Origin: JACDBE01 sp051002015
GTDB taxonomy: Bacteria > Actinomycetota > Acidimicrobiia > Spongiisociales > UBA5794
Direction of reading: 5' to 3'
Length of the DNA stretch: 12,188 nucleotides
Assembly (NCBI GenBank): GCA_051002015.1
Contig: JBPCMS010000089.1
Coordinates: 1 to 12,188, forward strand
Part shown: positions 6,227 through 12,188 of the stretch, one piece after another
How positions within the stretch are numbered: the stretch's first letter is position 1
Layout of the letters: each line of letters starts with the position of its first letter
The notes under the pieces: model-generated
Told to the model about the DNA's origin: nothing
Databases searched by the model: none
What the model saw: only the letters and a program-made list of their open reading frames with translations
Program-made: the position numbers and the translations under genes

Positions 6227-7192
6227 TCACAGGAGCTCGAGATCGCTGGACGCCAGATCCCAGCCGTCTAGCGACGAGATGCGGGCGTCGATGGGTCGCA
6301 GCGGGTTGGCCACGAGCGTCAGCGTACGCACCTTCGGGACCGTCAGCACACCGCTACGCACCGCGGCGGCCCTTTCGGGCGATCCCTCCGAGAACCAGGT
6401 GGCCAGATACGCCGCCCGGTTGCGCCACACCGTGGCCCTGATTGCCCGGCCCGGGTCGGGCCCGAACACGTCGGAGAGGACCAGCTCCCGCCACCCCGAG
6501 CGCACATTTGCCCGCACGACGGCCGTAGACGAGCCGGTCTCCACCGCGCCGTAGCGGGCGATGGGGTGCCCGGAGAACCGCCATGTCAGGTAGCCGGGTG
6601 TGCGCCGGGTGCGCAGACCCCGCGCCGGGCGGTCCTCGATGCCGGCCATCGGGGCGTGGCGCAGGGCCCGCGCCTGCGCCACCCATCGGGCGGGGTCGGG
6701 GACACCGTCGGCAGGGGCCTTGGCCAGCGGACGGCGTAGCCCCGGGGCGGCCATCACCCCGAGCTGGCCGACCTGCCGCCATCCCATCGCCAGGTACCCG
6801 GCGCCAGACTTGGGGTTGGGGGTGTTGAACACCAGGTCGACGTCGTCTTCCCTGGCGTGGTCGAGGGCGGCCAAGGTGAGGGCCTTGAAGATGCCCCGTC
6901 GCTGGTGATCGGGGTGGGTGGCGGTGTCGACCGCCCGCACGCAGCGGAGCGGCTCGCCCCGCCGGGTGACCAGCTCCCAGCGCATGAAGGCGCGCAGCCC
7001 CACGATCCGGCCGCCCGATTCGGCGACGAGCATGATCGAGCGGCCGAACGGGTTGGCGAAGTGCTTCCAGGCGAACAGCTCGGGGGTGCGTTGAAGCACG
7101 GCCGACTCACCGAGCGAGAGCCGCATCAGGTCGAGGACCGGGTCGAGATCGGGGTCCTCGAAGGGGCGGACGGTGATGGAGCCGTCAGCCAC
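6227..7192 (-). CDS. GNAT-family acetyltransferase-like protein
   Basis: This 321-residue soluble protein has an N-terminal GNAT fold: ITVRPFEDPDLDPVLDLM at the start, FAWKHFANPFG (40-50), and the acetyl-CoA loop ATHPDHQRRGIFKALT (91-106). The motif-B strand-helix is NTPNPKSGAGYLAMGWRQVG (123-142). The second half (about 160-321) is longer than in a simple GNAT and contains LTWRFSGHPIARYG (about 205-218). This WRF..HP..RYG pattern is seen in GNAT-like proteins of polysaccharide loci. It may acetylate an amino sugar or another group on the glycan; the substrate is unknown. The GTG start (7190-7192) lies within the last codons of the upstream GT4 gene, an 8-nt overlap reading GTGGCTGA, so translation is likely coupled. 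The membrane protein gene follows after 13 nt. Confidence 0.82.
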   Translation of the reverse strand: MADGSITVRPFEDPDLDPVLDLMRLSLGESAVLQRTPELFAWKHFANPFGRSIMLVAESGGRIVGLRAFMRWELVTRRGEPLRCVRAVDTATHPDHQRRGIFKALTLAALDHAREDDVDLVFNTPNPKSGAGYLAMGWRQVGQLGVMAAPGLRRPLAKAPADGVPDPARWVAQARALRHAPMAGIEDRPARGLRTRRTPGYLTWRFSGHPIARYGAVETGSSTAVVRANVRSGWRELVLSDVFGPDPGRAIRATVWRNRAAYLATWFSEGSPERAAAVRSGVLTVPKVRTLTLVANPLRPIDARISSLDGWDLASSDLELL

Positions 7193-8276
7193 CGAGCACC
7201 TCGTCGTACATCGCCTCGAACGCCCGCACCATCGCCTCCAGCGAGTAGTCCCGCTCCACCACCTTGGCCCCGGCGGCGCCGAGCTCGCCCGCCCGTGCGG
7301 GGTCGTCGAGGATTCGAGCGATCCCCGAGGCGAGCGCCTCGGGATCGCCGGGGGGAACCAGTACCCCCGTCTCGCCGTCGATGATCAGGCTCGGTACCCC
7401 GCCGACGGCGGTGGCCACCACCGGTCGGGAGAGGGCCATCGCCTCGAGCACGGCGACGGGGAGGCCTTCGAAGTCGGAAGGGTTGGCGAACAGGTCGGCG
7501 GCTGCGATGAAGTCGAGGGCGTCCTGGCGCCTGCCCAGGAAACGGAGCCGGTCCGAGACACCGGCCTGAGCCGCCATTGCCCGCACCCGAGGCAGGTCGC
7601 CCTCGTGCTTTTCCCCACCGATCGACACCACCGTGACGTCGGGGTGGGAGGCGAGGAGGCGGGGCATGGCCGCCACCAGGTTGGCGTGGCCCTTGTGCGG
7701 CCTGATGTTCCCCACGTGGACGACCAGCGGCGCCGCCGGCTCCAGCCCCAGCTCGGCCCGCACCCGCTCGGCGGCGCCGGGGACGATGTCGCAGGACACC
7801 CCGTTGGGCACCACCCTGGCCCCATGGCCCGGATACCCGGCGACCGAGGCGGCGACCGCGTCCGACACCGCGGTGACCACGCGGTTGCGTCCGTACGTGA
7901 CCCTGTTGACCAAGCGGACCGGGAAGCGGTACGACGAGGCGACGTTGTGCTCGGTGTAGATCACCGGTTTGCCGGCGAAGATCCTGGCCACCGCCCCCAT
8001 GGCGGGGAGGTGGGCATGGACCACCGAGACGTCGGCTGCCGAGCGGCGCAGCCGTAGCCATGACGACGGGGTCATACCCCATTTGGTGCCGATACAGTCG
8101 ACCTCCACCCGTAGGGCTTCGAGGGGGGCGACCAGCTGGTCCTTCCAGGGCAGGGCGTAGACCACGCGGTACTCGAATCGGCTGCGGTCCCAGAACCGGG
8201 CGCTCTCGGAGATCAGCTTCTCCGCACCACCGATTCCGAGACCCTTGATGGCGACCAGGATCACCGGCCGGTTCAT
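7185..8276 (-). CDS. GT4-family glycosyltransferase
   Basis: This 363-residue GT-B glycosyltransferase is the first gene of the minus-strand operon. Motifs in order are the N-terminal glycine loop GLGIGGAEKL (12-21), VHAHLP (86-91), TEHN (108-111), VPNGV (156-160), HVGNIRPHKGH (187-197, with K195) and PSDFEGLPVAVLEAMALSRP (266-285, EX7E at E270/E278). A typical C-terminal run, GGVPSLIIDGETGVLVPPGD (292-311), follows. All expected GT4 residues are present and the length is normal. The open frame continues upstream to 8468, but that extension is proline- and arginine-rich and unlike the family. ATG at 8274-8276 is preceded by GGGAG about 8 nt away and gives the expected MNRPVILVAIKGLGIGG start. 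It should act on a lipid-linked glycan at the cytoplasmic face; the sugars are unknown. It is divergent from the CapD-like gene. Confidence 0.92.
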   Translation of the reverse strand: MNRPVILVAIKGLGIGGAEKLISESARFWDRSRFEYRVVYALPWKDQLVAPLEALRVEVDCIGTKWGMTPSSWLRLRRSAADVSVVHAHLPAMGAVARIFAGKPVIYTEHNVASSYRFPVRLVNRVTYGRNRVVTAVSDAVAASVAGYPGHGARVVPNGVSCDIVPGAAERVRAELGLEPAAPLVVHVGNIRPHKGHANLVAAMPRLLASHPDVTVVSIGGEKHEGDLPRVRAMAAQAGVSDRLRFLGRRQDALDFIAAADLFANPSDFEGLPVAVLEAMALSRPVVATAVGGVPSLIIDGETGVLVPPGDPEALASGIARILDDPARAGELGAAGAKVVERDYSLEAMVRAFEAMYDEVLGG

Positions 8277-8305
8277 GGGTCGCACTCCCGGGAAGACGGC
8301 GCGCC

Positions 8306-8365
8306 GGCACCCGAAAGGGGTACCGAGGGCGCGGTGCGAAGGTACCACGGGTGCCCTCGCTACCC
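8306..8365. promoter_or_regulatory. Two overlapping, mutually exclusive inverted repeats
   Basis: Pair A joins GGGTACCGAGGGC (8318-8330) with GCCCTCGCTACCC (8353-8365): 13-bp arms with one mismatch. Pair B joins GGCACCCG (8306-8313) with CGGGTGCC (8348-8355), 8 bp perfect, and GGTACC (8319-8324) with GGTACC (8341-8346). A and B share bases and cannot form together. In a minus-strand RNA the segments would lie just upstream of the GT4 ribosome site. On DNA, the arms flank the candidate promoter and could be an operator. Confidence 0.55.
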
Positions 8366-8367
8366 AA
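8339..8367 (-). promoter_or_regulatory. Candidate sigma70-type promoter for the minus operon
   Basis: Reading the minus strand, TTGGGT (8367-8362) is followed by exactly 17 nt and then TACCTT (8344-8339), which fits the actinobacterial TAnnnT -10. Transcription would start near 8332, giving a leader of about 56 nt ahead of the GT4 ATG at 8276. Each box matches the E. coli consensus at only three of six positions, so this is a candidate. The boxes sit inside a long inverted repeat, as expected for a promoter controlled by an operator. Confidence 0.3.
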
Positions 8368-8378
8368 CAGGGCGGGGG

Positions 8379-8394
8379 TGGGTCGAGCGACCCA
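8379..8394. promoter_or_regulatory. 16-bp palindrome, operator-like
   Basis: TGGGTCGAGCGACCCA is a perfect inverted repeat with 7-bp arms around AG. It lies 12 nt upstream of the candidate -35 box of the minus operon and about 160 nt before the CapD-like start. A two-base loop is poor for an RNA hairpin, so a DNA-binding dimer site is the simpler reading. The regulator is unknown. Confidence 0.4.
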
Positions 8395-8423
8395 AATCGC
8401 GTTCTTGGCCATTTTCGGACTGG

Positions 8424-8451
8424 CGACCGTACCCACCTGGGGGTAGGGTCG
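8424..8451. promoter_or_regulatory. Stem-loop, 11-bp arms
   Basis: CGACCGTACCC (8424-8434) and GGGTAGGGTCG (8441-8451) pair with a single mismatch around the 6-nt loop ACCTGG. There is no T-run on either side, so a standard intrinsic terminator is unlikely. It shares the words GTACCC and CGACC with the neighbouring inverted repeats, which suggests related binding sites or a structured 5' leader for the CapD-like gene. Confidence 0.45.
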
Positions 8452-8554
8452 GCCTTGTTGCCGGACATGGGACCGGCACGGCCGGGGGGCTCCTGCCCTT
8501 GAACGCCGTGCGGACGGTGTCGTGGTCGGCAGGCGCCATCCTGAGGGGACGTTG

Positions 8555-10480
8555 ATGCAGCGGGAACGAGACCGACAACACGGTCACGCCGGATGGCACA
8601 CCAGGCTCGCCCAGAACATGGCCCGGCTCCGTGCCGATGTCAGCTTCGCTCTGGTCGACGCCGTCATCATCACCATGGCGTACGTGGCCGGGCTCACCGC
8701 CCGTTTCGCCGATGGATTGGGCAGCACCCTCGACTGGTGGCCCGGCTTCTGGCGGATCCTCCCCCTCATCGTCATCATCCACCTGGCCGCCAACGTCGCC
8801 TTCGGCAACTACGGCCACGTCTGGGAGTACGCCTCGGTGGGTGAGGCACTGCGGGTGGCGGCGGCGTCCGCCGTCGCCGGCCTCCTCATCGTCTCGGTGC
8901 TGTTCGTCACCCACAACGGCTTCGAGATGCGCCAGCCGATCCCGATCTCCGTGGTCATCCTCGGCGCCATGCTCACCGTGGTCGGCACCGGTGTGGTCCG
9001 GTTCCGATCCCGGGTGTTCTCGTTCCAGCGGATGGTCGACCAGGGCACGTCGGTCCGGGTCCTCATCGTCGGCACCGAGCGCCCCGCCGCCGTCCTCGCC
9101 AGGCAGGCCCCCAACCTGGAGCCGCCCCTCGACGTCGTCGGCTTCGTCGGGATCGAGCGGAGCGCAGAGGCCCGGCGGCTCGTCTCCCGTCCGGTGTGGT
9201 CCGGCGTCGACCAGGTACCCGACCTGGTCCGTAGCTATCGCATCGACCAGGTGATCGTGGCCACCACGGCGCCCCAGGAGATGCTGAACCAGCTGGTCGA
9301 CTCCTGCTCGTCCATCGACGTGGCGTTGCGTATCGTGCCCGACCTCAATGGCCTGCTCAAGGGCGACGTCGGGGGCGCCATCCGCAACATCGAGCTGGCC
9401 GACCTGCTGCCCCGCCCCACCGTCGACACAGATCTGGCCCCGGTTGCCCGGTCCCTAGAGGGACGCACCATCCTGGTCACCGGCGGTGGCGGATCGATCG
9501 GCTCCGAGATCGTTCGCCAGTGCCTCAGCTTCGCCGACACCACCGTGATCGCCCTCGACCACGATGAGACGCATCTCCACGACAGCACCTCGCTGTGGAC
9601 GGCCACGGGCCGTCAGCCACGGCTCGAGATCGCCGACATCAGGGACATGGAGGCCCTCGACCAGGTCTTCGACCGCCACCACCCGGACGTGGTGTTCCAC
9701 GCCGCCGCCCACAAGCATGTCCCCATCCTCGAGCGATGCCCCGAGGAGGCGGTGAAGACCAACATCGTGGGCACGTCCAATGTGGTCGAGGCCTCCCGGC
9801 GCAGCCGGGTGGAGCGGTTCGTGCTCATCTCGACCGACAAGGCGGTCGATCCGTCGAGCGTGATGGGCGCCTCGAAGCGGGTGGCCGAGATGCTCGCCCA
9901 GGCGGCGGCCCAGCAGGCTCCCGCAGGCGTCTACACCGCGGTCCGCTTCGGCAACGTGCTGGGGAGCCGGGGGAGCGTGGTGCCCACCTTCATACGGCAG
10001 ATCGCCGGCGGCGGCCCGGTTACGCTGACCGATCCCAGGATGACCCGGTTTTTCATGACCGTGTCCGAGGCGGTTCAGCTTGTCCTGCAGTCCGCCGCCA
10101 TGTCCCGGGGGGGCGAGGTGTTCGTGCTCGACATGGGCGAGCCGGTACGGATCCTCGACGTCGCCAACCGGCTGATCCGGCTCTCCGGGCTGGTTCCGGG
10201 CCGCGACATCGTGATCGAGACCACCGGGATGCGCGCTGGGGAGAAGCTGCACGAGGTTCTCTCGGACGGGCCGCTTAGCCCGAGCGACCACCCTAAGATC
10301 AACAAGGCTGCCCTTGGTCTCCCCGACGCCGACATGGTCGACGCCGAGGTCGACCGTCTCGCCAAGCTGGCGGTTGCAGGTGATCGTGCCGAGGTGGCGG
10401 CCACGCTGCACAGCTTGGCTCGGCATGGGGCTCGGCGGCTGACCGGCGACCGCGAGACCCCGCGGTCGGTGGCACGCTGA
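8555..10480 (+). CDS. CapD/WbpM-type membrane nucleotide-sugar 4,6-dehydratase
   Basis: This 641-residue protein matches the long form of the UDP-GlcNAc 4,6-dehydratase family (WbpM, PglF, CapD, FlaA1). Such enzymes turn a UDP-N-acetylhexosamine into a 4-keto-6-deoxy sugar for surface glycans. Four membrane segments lie at about 30-50, 67-87, 103-120 and 128-147. A Rossmann-like cytoplasmic domain follows (RVLIVGTERPAA, 168-179), then the SDR catalytic domain with the NAD loop TGGGGSIGSE (309-318). Further landmarks are HAAAHKHVPILE (382-393), KTNIVGTSNV (401-410) and STDKAVDPSSVMGASKR (426-442). In that last block Met437 replaces the usual SDR tyrosine ahead of K441; this S-M-K form is normal for the large dehydratases of this family. 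ATG at 8555 has GAGGGGA 5 nt upstream; a GTG at 8522 is in frame but lacks that site. A hairpin follows directly after the stop codon. Confidence 0.93.
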   Translation: MQRERDRQHGHAGWHTRLAQNMARLRADVSFALVDAVIITMAYVAGLTARFADGLGSTLDWWPGFWRILPLIVIIHLAANVAFGNYGHVWEYASVGEALRVAAASAVAGLLIVSVLFVTHNGFEMRQPIPISVVILGAMLTVVGTGVVRFRSRVFSFQRMVDQGTSVRVLIVGTERPAAVLARQAPNLEPPLDVVGFVGIERSAEARRLVSRPVWSGVDQVPDLVRSYRIDQVIVATTAPQEMLNQLVDSCSSIDVALRIVPDLNGLLKGDVGGAIRNIELADLLPRPTVDTDLAPVARSLEGRTILVTGGGGSIGSEIVRQCLSFADTTVIALDHDETHLHDSTSLWTATGRQPRLEIADIRDMEALDQVFDRHHPDVVFHAAAHKHVPILERCPEEAVKTNIVGTSNVVEASRRSRVERFVLISTDKAVDPSSVMGASKRVAEMLAQAAAQQAPAGVYTAVRFGNVLGSRGSVVPTFIRQIAGGGPVTLTDPRMTRFFMTVSEAVQLVLQSAAMSRGGEVFVLDMGEPVRILDVANRLIRLSGLVPGRDIVIETTGMRAGEKLHEVLSDGPLSPSDHPKINKAALGLPDADMVDAEVDRLAKLAVAGDRAEVAATLHSLARHGARRLTGDRETPRSVAR

Positions 10481-10504
10481 CCAACCCGACCTCCGGCGGG
10501 TTGG
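10481..10504 (+). terminator. Perfect hairpin directly after the dehydratase stop codon
   Basis: CCAACCCG (10481-10488) pairs perfectly with CGGGTTGG (10497-10504) around an 8-nt loop, starting at the base after TGA. It lies 54 nt before the ATG of the Wzz-like gene. There is no T-run, so it may be a weak or Rho-assisted terminator, an attenuator or a processing stem between the two genes. Confidence 0.4.
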
Positions 10505-10558
10505 CATTGGGCCCCCCACGTACGACAACACACCGAACCCCAGTCAGGAACGCAAGGT

Positions 10559-12188
10559 ATGGATCTGAGTCGCATCCGCCGCATCGTCCGCTCCCGCTGG
10601 TGGGTGGTCCTGGCCGTGGCACTCCTCGGCGCAGGCGGCGCCGTGTGGTTCGCCAACTACACCAACGGGAACATCGAGCCGCGGTGGGGCGCAAGCGCCG
10701 TTGTCGAGTTCATCCTCCCAGAGCTCGAGGAGGGCGCACCGTCCCGGGCCAGCTCAGAGGGCTCGCCCGCCATGATCGAGGTCATCGAGAACGCCTTGCC
10801 GGTGGCGGAGGAGGCCAACGCCGCCCTGCTGGAGCAGCCGGGGTTCCTGATCGAGGACGCCGCCAACGCCGGCACCCTGACCTTCCTCTCCCAGGCCCCG
10901 TCCCAGGAGGCGGCGATCTCGATAGCAACCGAGATGCGGGACAACTACATCGCGGTCGACCCCACCGCGGTCGACGTGGAGGGCAGCATCGAGGCGCTGA
11001 TCACCGAAGCGGACGAGCTCGAGACGCTGCTCGCCGACCTGGCCGACAAGGCCCCGGTGGTCGAGCCGGAACCGCCGCTCACCGCCGAACAGACGGCACA
11101 GCTCTCCGTCATCGACAGCCAGATCGCCACCGTGCTGGCCAACGTGTCCGAGCTGGAGGACGACCTCACCTTCGAGACCGACGAGGAGGACATCGCCGAC
11201 ATCGAGGAGGAGCTCGACCAGGTGCGGGCCCGCCTGGTCACCCTCAACGAGCAGCGCAACGACATAGACCCGCCACAGAGCGATCCGGTGCCGGGCGCCA
11301 CCGACAACGGCGGCACCGGGCAGGAAGACCTCAGCTACCTGACCCCCGAGGAGCAGCTGGCCAAGTCGGCGGCGGAGACCCGCCTGCTCGAGATCGACGG
11401 CGAGTACACCGACCTGCTGGCCACCGACACCTCGCTCACGGCGCGGTACAACCTGGCCGAGGTGACCACCCAGGATCTGACCCCCGCCCCCATCCCCACC
11501 CTCCTCGCCGGCGCCATCGGGTTGCTCGCCGGTGCCCTGATCGGGCTGGGAGGGTTGATCTTCGCCGGCCGCTTGAAGGGCACGGTGTGGGTAGCGCGGG
11601 ACATGGAGACGATGCCGCTGCTCGCCGAAGTGCCGCAGCGCCGCTCCCGGTCGGGCAAGGGTGCCGCCGCCCGTGAGCACGGGGTGCAGGCGGTGCGGTC
11701 GGCGATGCTGGGTATCGCCCAGCTCGGCGGCCCCGCCACCATCGGCTTCACCGGTCTCGGCGCCCCCGATGAGGGCGTGAGCGATCTGGTGCTCGAGGTG
11801 GCCCGCAGCCTGGCGGGCGTCGGCCGCTCGGTGCTCCTCGTCGACGGCCAGATCGGCGGCAATCCCGTCCACCGGAACCTGACGACGGGCGGGAGCACGC
11901 TGGCGGACCTCGACACCCACAGCACCGACGACACCACGGTCGCCCTCGGCGTGGTGGGGGTCATCGACGGCTGCGCCGAGATCGCCCCCCACCTCCGGAT
12001 CCTGCCGGGCGATCCGGCGCATGTCGATCCCGTCGACGTGTTGGCCAGCAAGGCCTTCCGCGAGCTCACCGATCAGGCCACCAGGCGGTTCGACATCGTC
12101 ATGGTGGTCGGACCGTCTGCGCTGTCGCCCTTCGCCTACGTCATGGCGGGGACGGTGTCCGCATATGTGGTGGTGGCGACGGTCGGCA
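10559..12188 (+). CDS. Wzz/BY-kinase-like polysaccharide copolymerase with degenerate ATPase domain, partial
   Basis: This frame is open from ATG at 10559 to the window edge (543 codons, no stop). Its order matches the actinobacterial polysaccharide copolymerase plan. It has a short basic N-terminus (LSRIRRIVRSRWW), a first membrane span (about 15-32), and a long, very acidic external domain with heptad-like stretches at about 140-165 and 185-250. A second span follows (about 312-337), then a cytoplasmic domain aligned with BY-kinase/CpsD-type ATPases. In family members that domain has a GKS/T P-loop. Here the loop reads GLGAPDEGVSD (399-409), with valine where the lysine should be. The A' box is LLVDGQIGG (426-434), and the B-box region is FDIVMVVGPSA (511-521), without the usual aspartate. 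So chain-length or scaffold function is likely and kinase activity is doubtful. The start is supported only by AAGG directly before it and AGGAA further up. The external domain also departs from a standard Wzz pattern. Confidence 0.83.
   Translation, partial: MDLSRIRRIVRSRWWVVLAVALLGAGGAVWFANYTNGNIEPRWGASAVVEFILPELEEGAPSRASSEGSPAMIEVIENALPVAEEANAALLEQPGFLIEDAANAGTLTFLSQAPSQEAAISIATEMRDNYIAVDPTAVDVEGSIEALITEADELETLLADLADKAPVVEPEPPLTAEQTAQLSVIDSQIATVLANVSELEDDLTFETDEEDIADIEEELDQVRARLVTLNEQRNDIDPPQSDPVPGATDNGGTGQEDLSYLTPEEQLAKSAAETRLLEIDGEYTDLLATDTSLTARYNLAEVTTQDLTPAPIPTLLAGAIGLLAGALIGLGGLIFAGRLKGTVWVARDMETMPLLAEVPQRRSRSGKGAAAREHGVQAVRSAMLGIAQLGGPATIGFTGLGAPDEGVSDLVLEVARSLAGVGRSVLLVDGQIGGNPVHRNLTTGGSTLADLDTHSTDDTTVALGVVGVIDGCAEIAPHLRILPGDPAHVDPVDVLASKAFRELTDQATRRFDIVMVVGPSALSPFAYVMAGTVSAYVVVATVG

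Larger units (their letters stand above)
8277..8554. promoter_or_regulatory. Structured divergent intergenic region
   Basis: This 278-bp region lies between two divergent glycan genes. It holds three clear inverted-repeat systems (8306-8365, 8379-8394 and 8424-8451), listed separately, and a possible minus-strand promoter. Part of the minus strand is an open upstream extension of the GT4 frame, but its composition does not look coding. The + strand gene is preceded by GAGGGGA at 8543-8549, a strong ribosome-binding site 5 nt before its ATG. No convincing + strand promoter was found; TAGGGT at 8444-8449 is the only TAnnnT hexamer on that strand and it has a poor -35. Confidence 0.6.

Noticed and set aside
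4867..6441. Plus-strand open frame of 524 codons opposite the membrane protein
   Set aside because: It is rich in His, Gly, Asp and Glu without motifs. The minus-strand frame gives coherent membrane spans.
8277..8468. Upstream extension of the minus GT4 to a start at 8468
   Set aside because: The extra 64 residues are Pro/Arg-rich and unlike the family. They cover the inverted repeats, and the ATG at 8276 has a GGGAG site.
10501..11676. Plus-strand open frame of 391 codons overlapping the Wzz-like gene
   Set aside because: It is an Arg/Gly/His-rich shadow in another frame. The frame from 10559 gives membrane spans, helical acidic segments and an ATPase-like domain.
10754..12022. Minus-strand open frame of 422 codons opposite the Wzz-like gene
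   Set aside because: It is a composition-driven antisense frame with no recognisable motif.

Overview
The window comes from a high-GC bacterium. Codon thirds are strongly G/C-biased, GTG starts occur, and SufU and GT4-type surface-glycan genes are present. This fits Actinomycetota, perhaps the Acidimicrobiia, but no rRNA or other marker in the window fixes the taxon, so the placement is inference. All recognised genes share the same base composition and none looks recently acquired.

Left edge (1-1013): the 3' end of a fumarase/aspartase superfamily gene (+) faces the iron-sulfur scaffold gene sufU (-). Between their stop codons lies an array of five 48-bp repeats (147-433). Each unit carries a GAACCTnAGGTT(C) palindrome and a second inverted repeat whose pairing is kept by compensating base changes. 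A 102-nt gap, holding a perfect 7+2+7 palindrome, separates sufU from the glycan locus.

Glycan locus (1014-12188, continuing off the right edge): a + strand operon encodes a GT4 glycosyltransferase, a GT4 fused to a C-terminal GNAT acetyltransferase, and a WecA/MraY-type polyprenyl-phosphate sugar-1-phosphate transferase. It meets, with only 3 nt between stop codons, a - strand operon read from 8276 down to 4843. That operon encodes a third GT4, a stand-alone GNAT-like protein and a polytopic membrane protein that could be the polymerase. A 278-bp divergent region with three sizeable inverted repeats separates this operon from a + strand CapD/WbpM-type membrane nucleotide-sugar 4,6-dehydratase. 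After it comes an incomplete Wzz/BY-kinase-like copolymerase whose nucleotide-binding motifs are degenerate.

Taken together (inference): the dehydratase makes a 4-keto-6-deoxy nucleotide sugar. After amination by an enzyme not present here, a GNAT could acetylate it. The WecA-like enzyme loads the first sugar on the lipid carrier, the three GT4 enzymes extend the repeat unit, and the membrane protein plus the Wzz-like protein would polymerise it and set chain length. No flippase or aminotransferase gene is inside the window.

No tRNA, rRNA, CRISPR array, insertion sequence or origin was seen.
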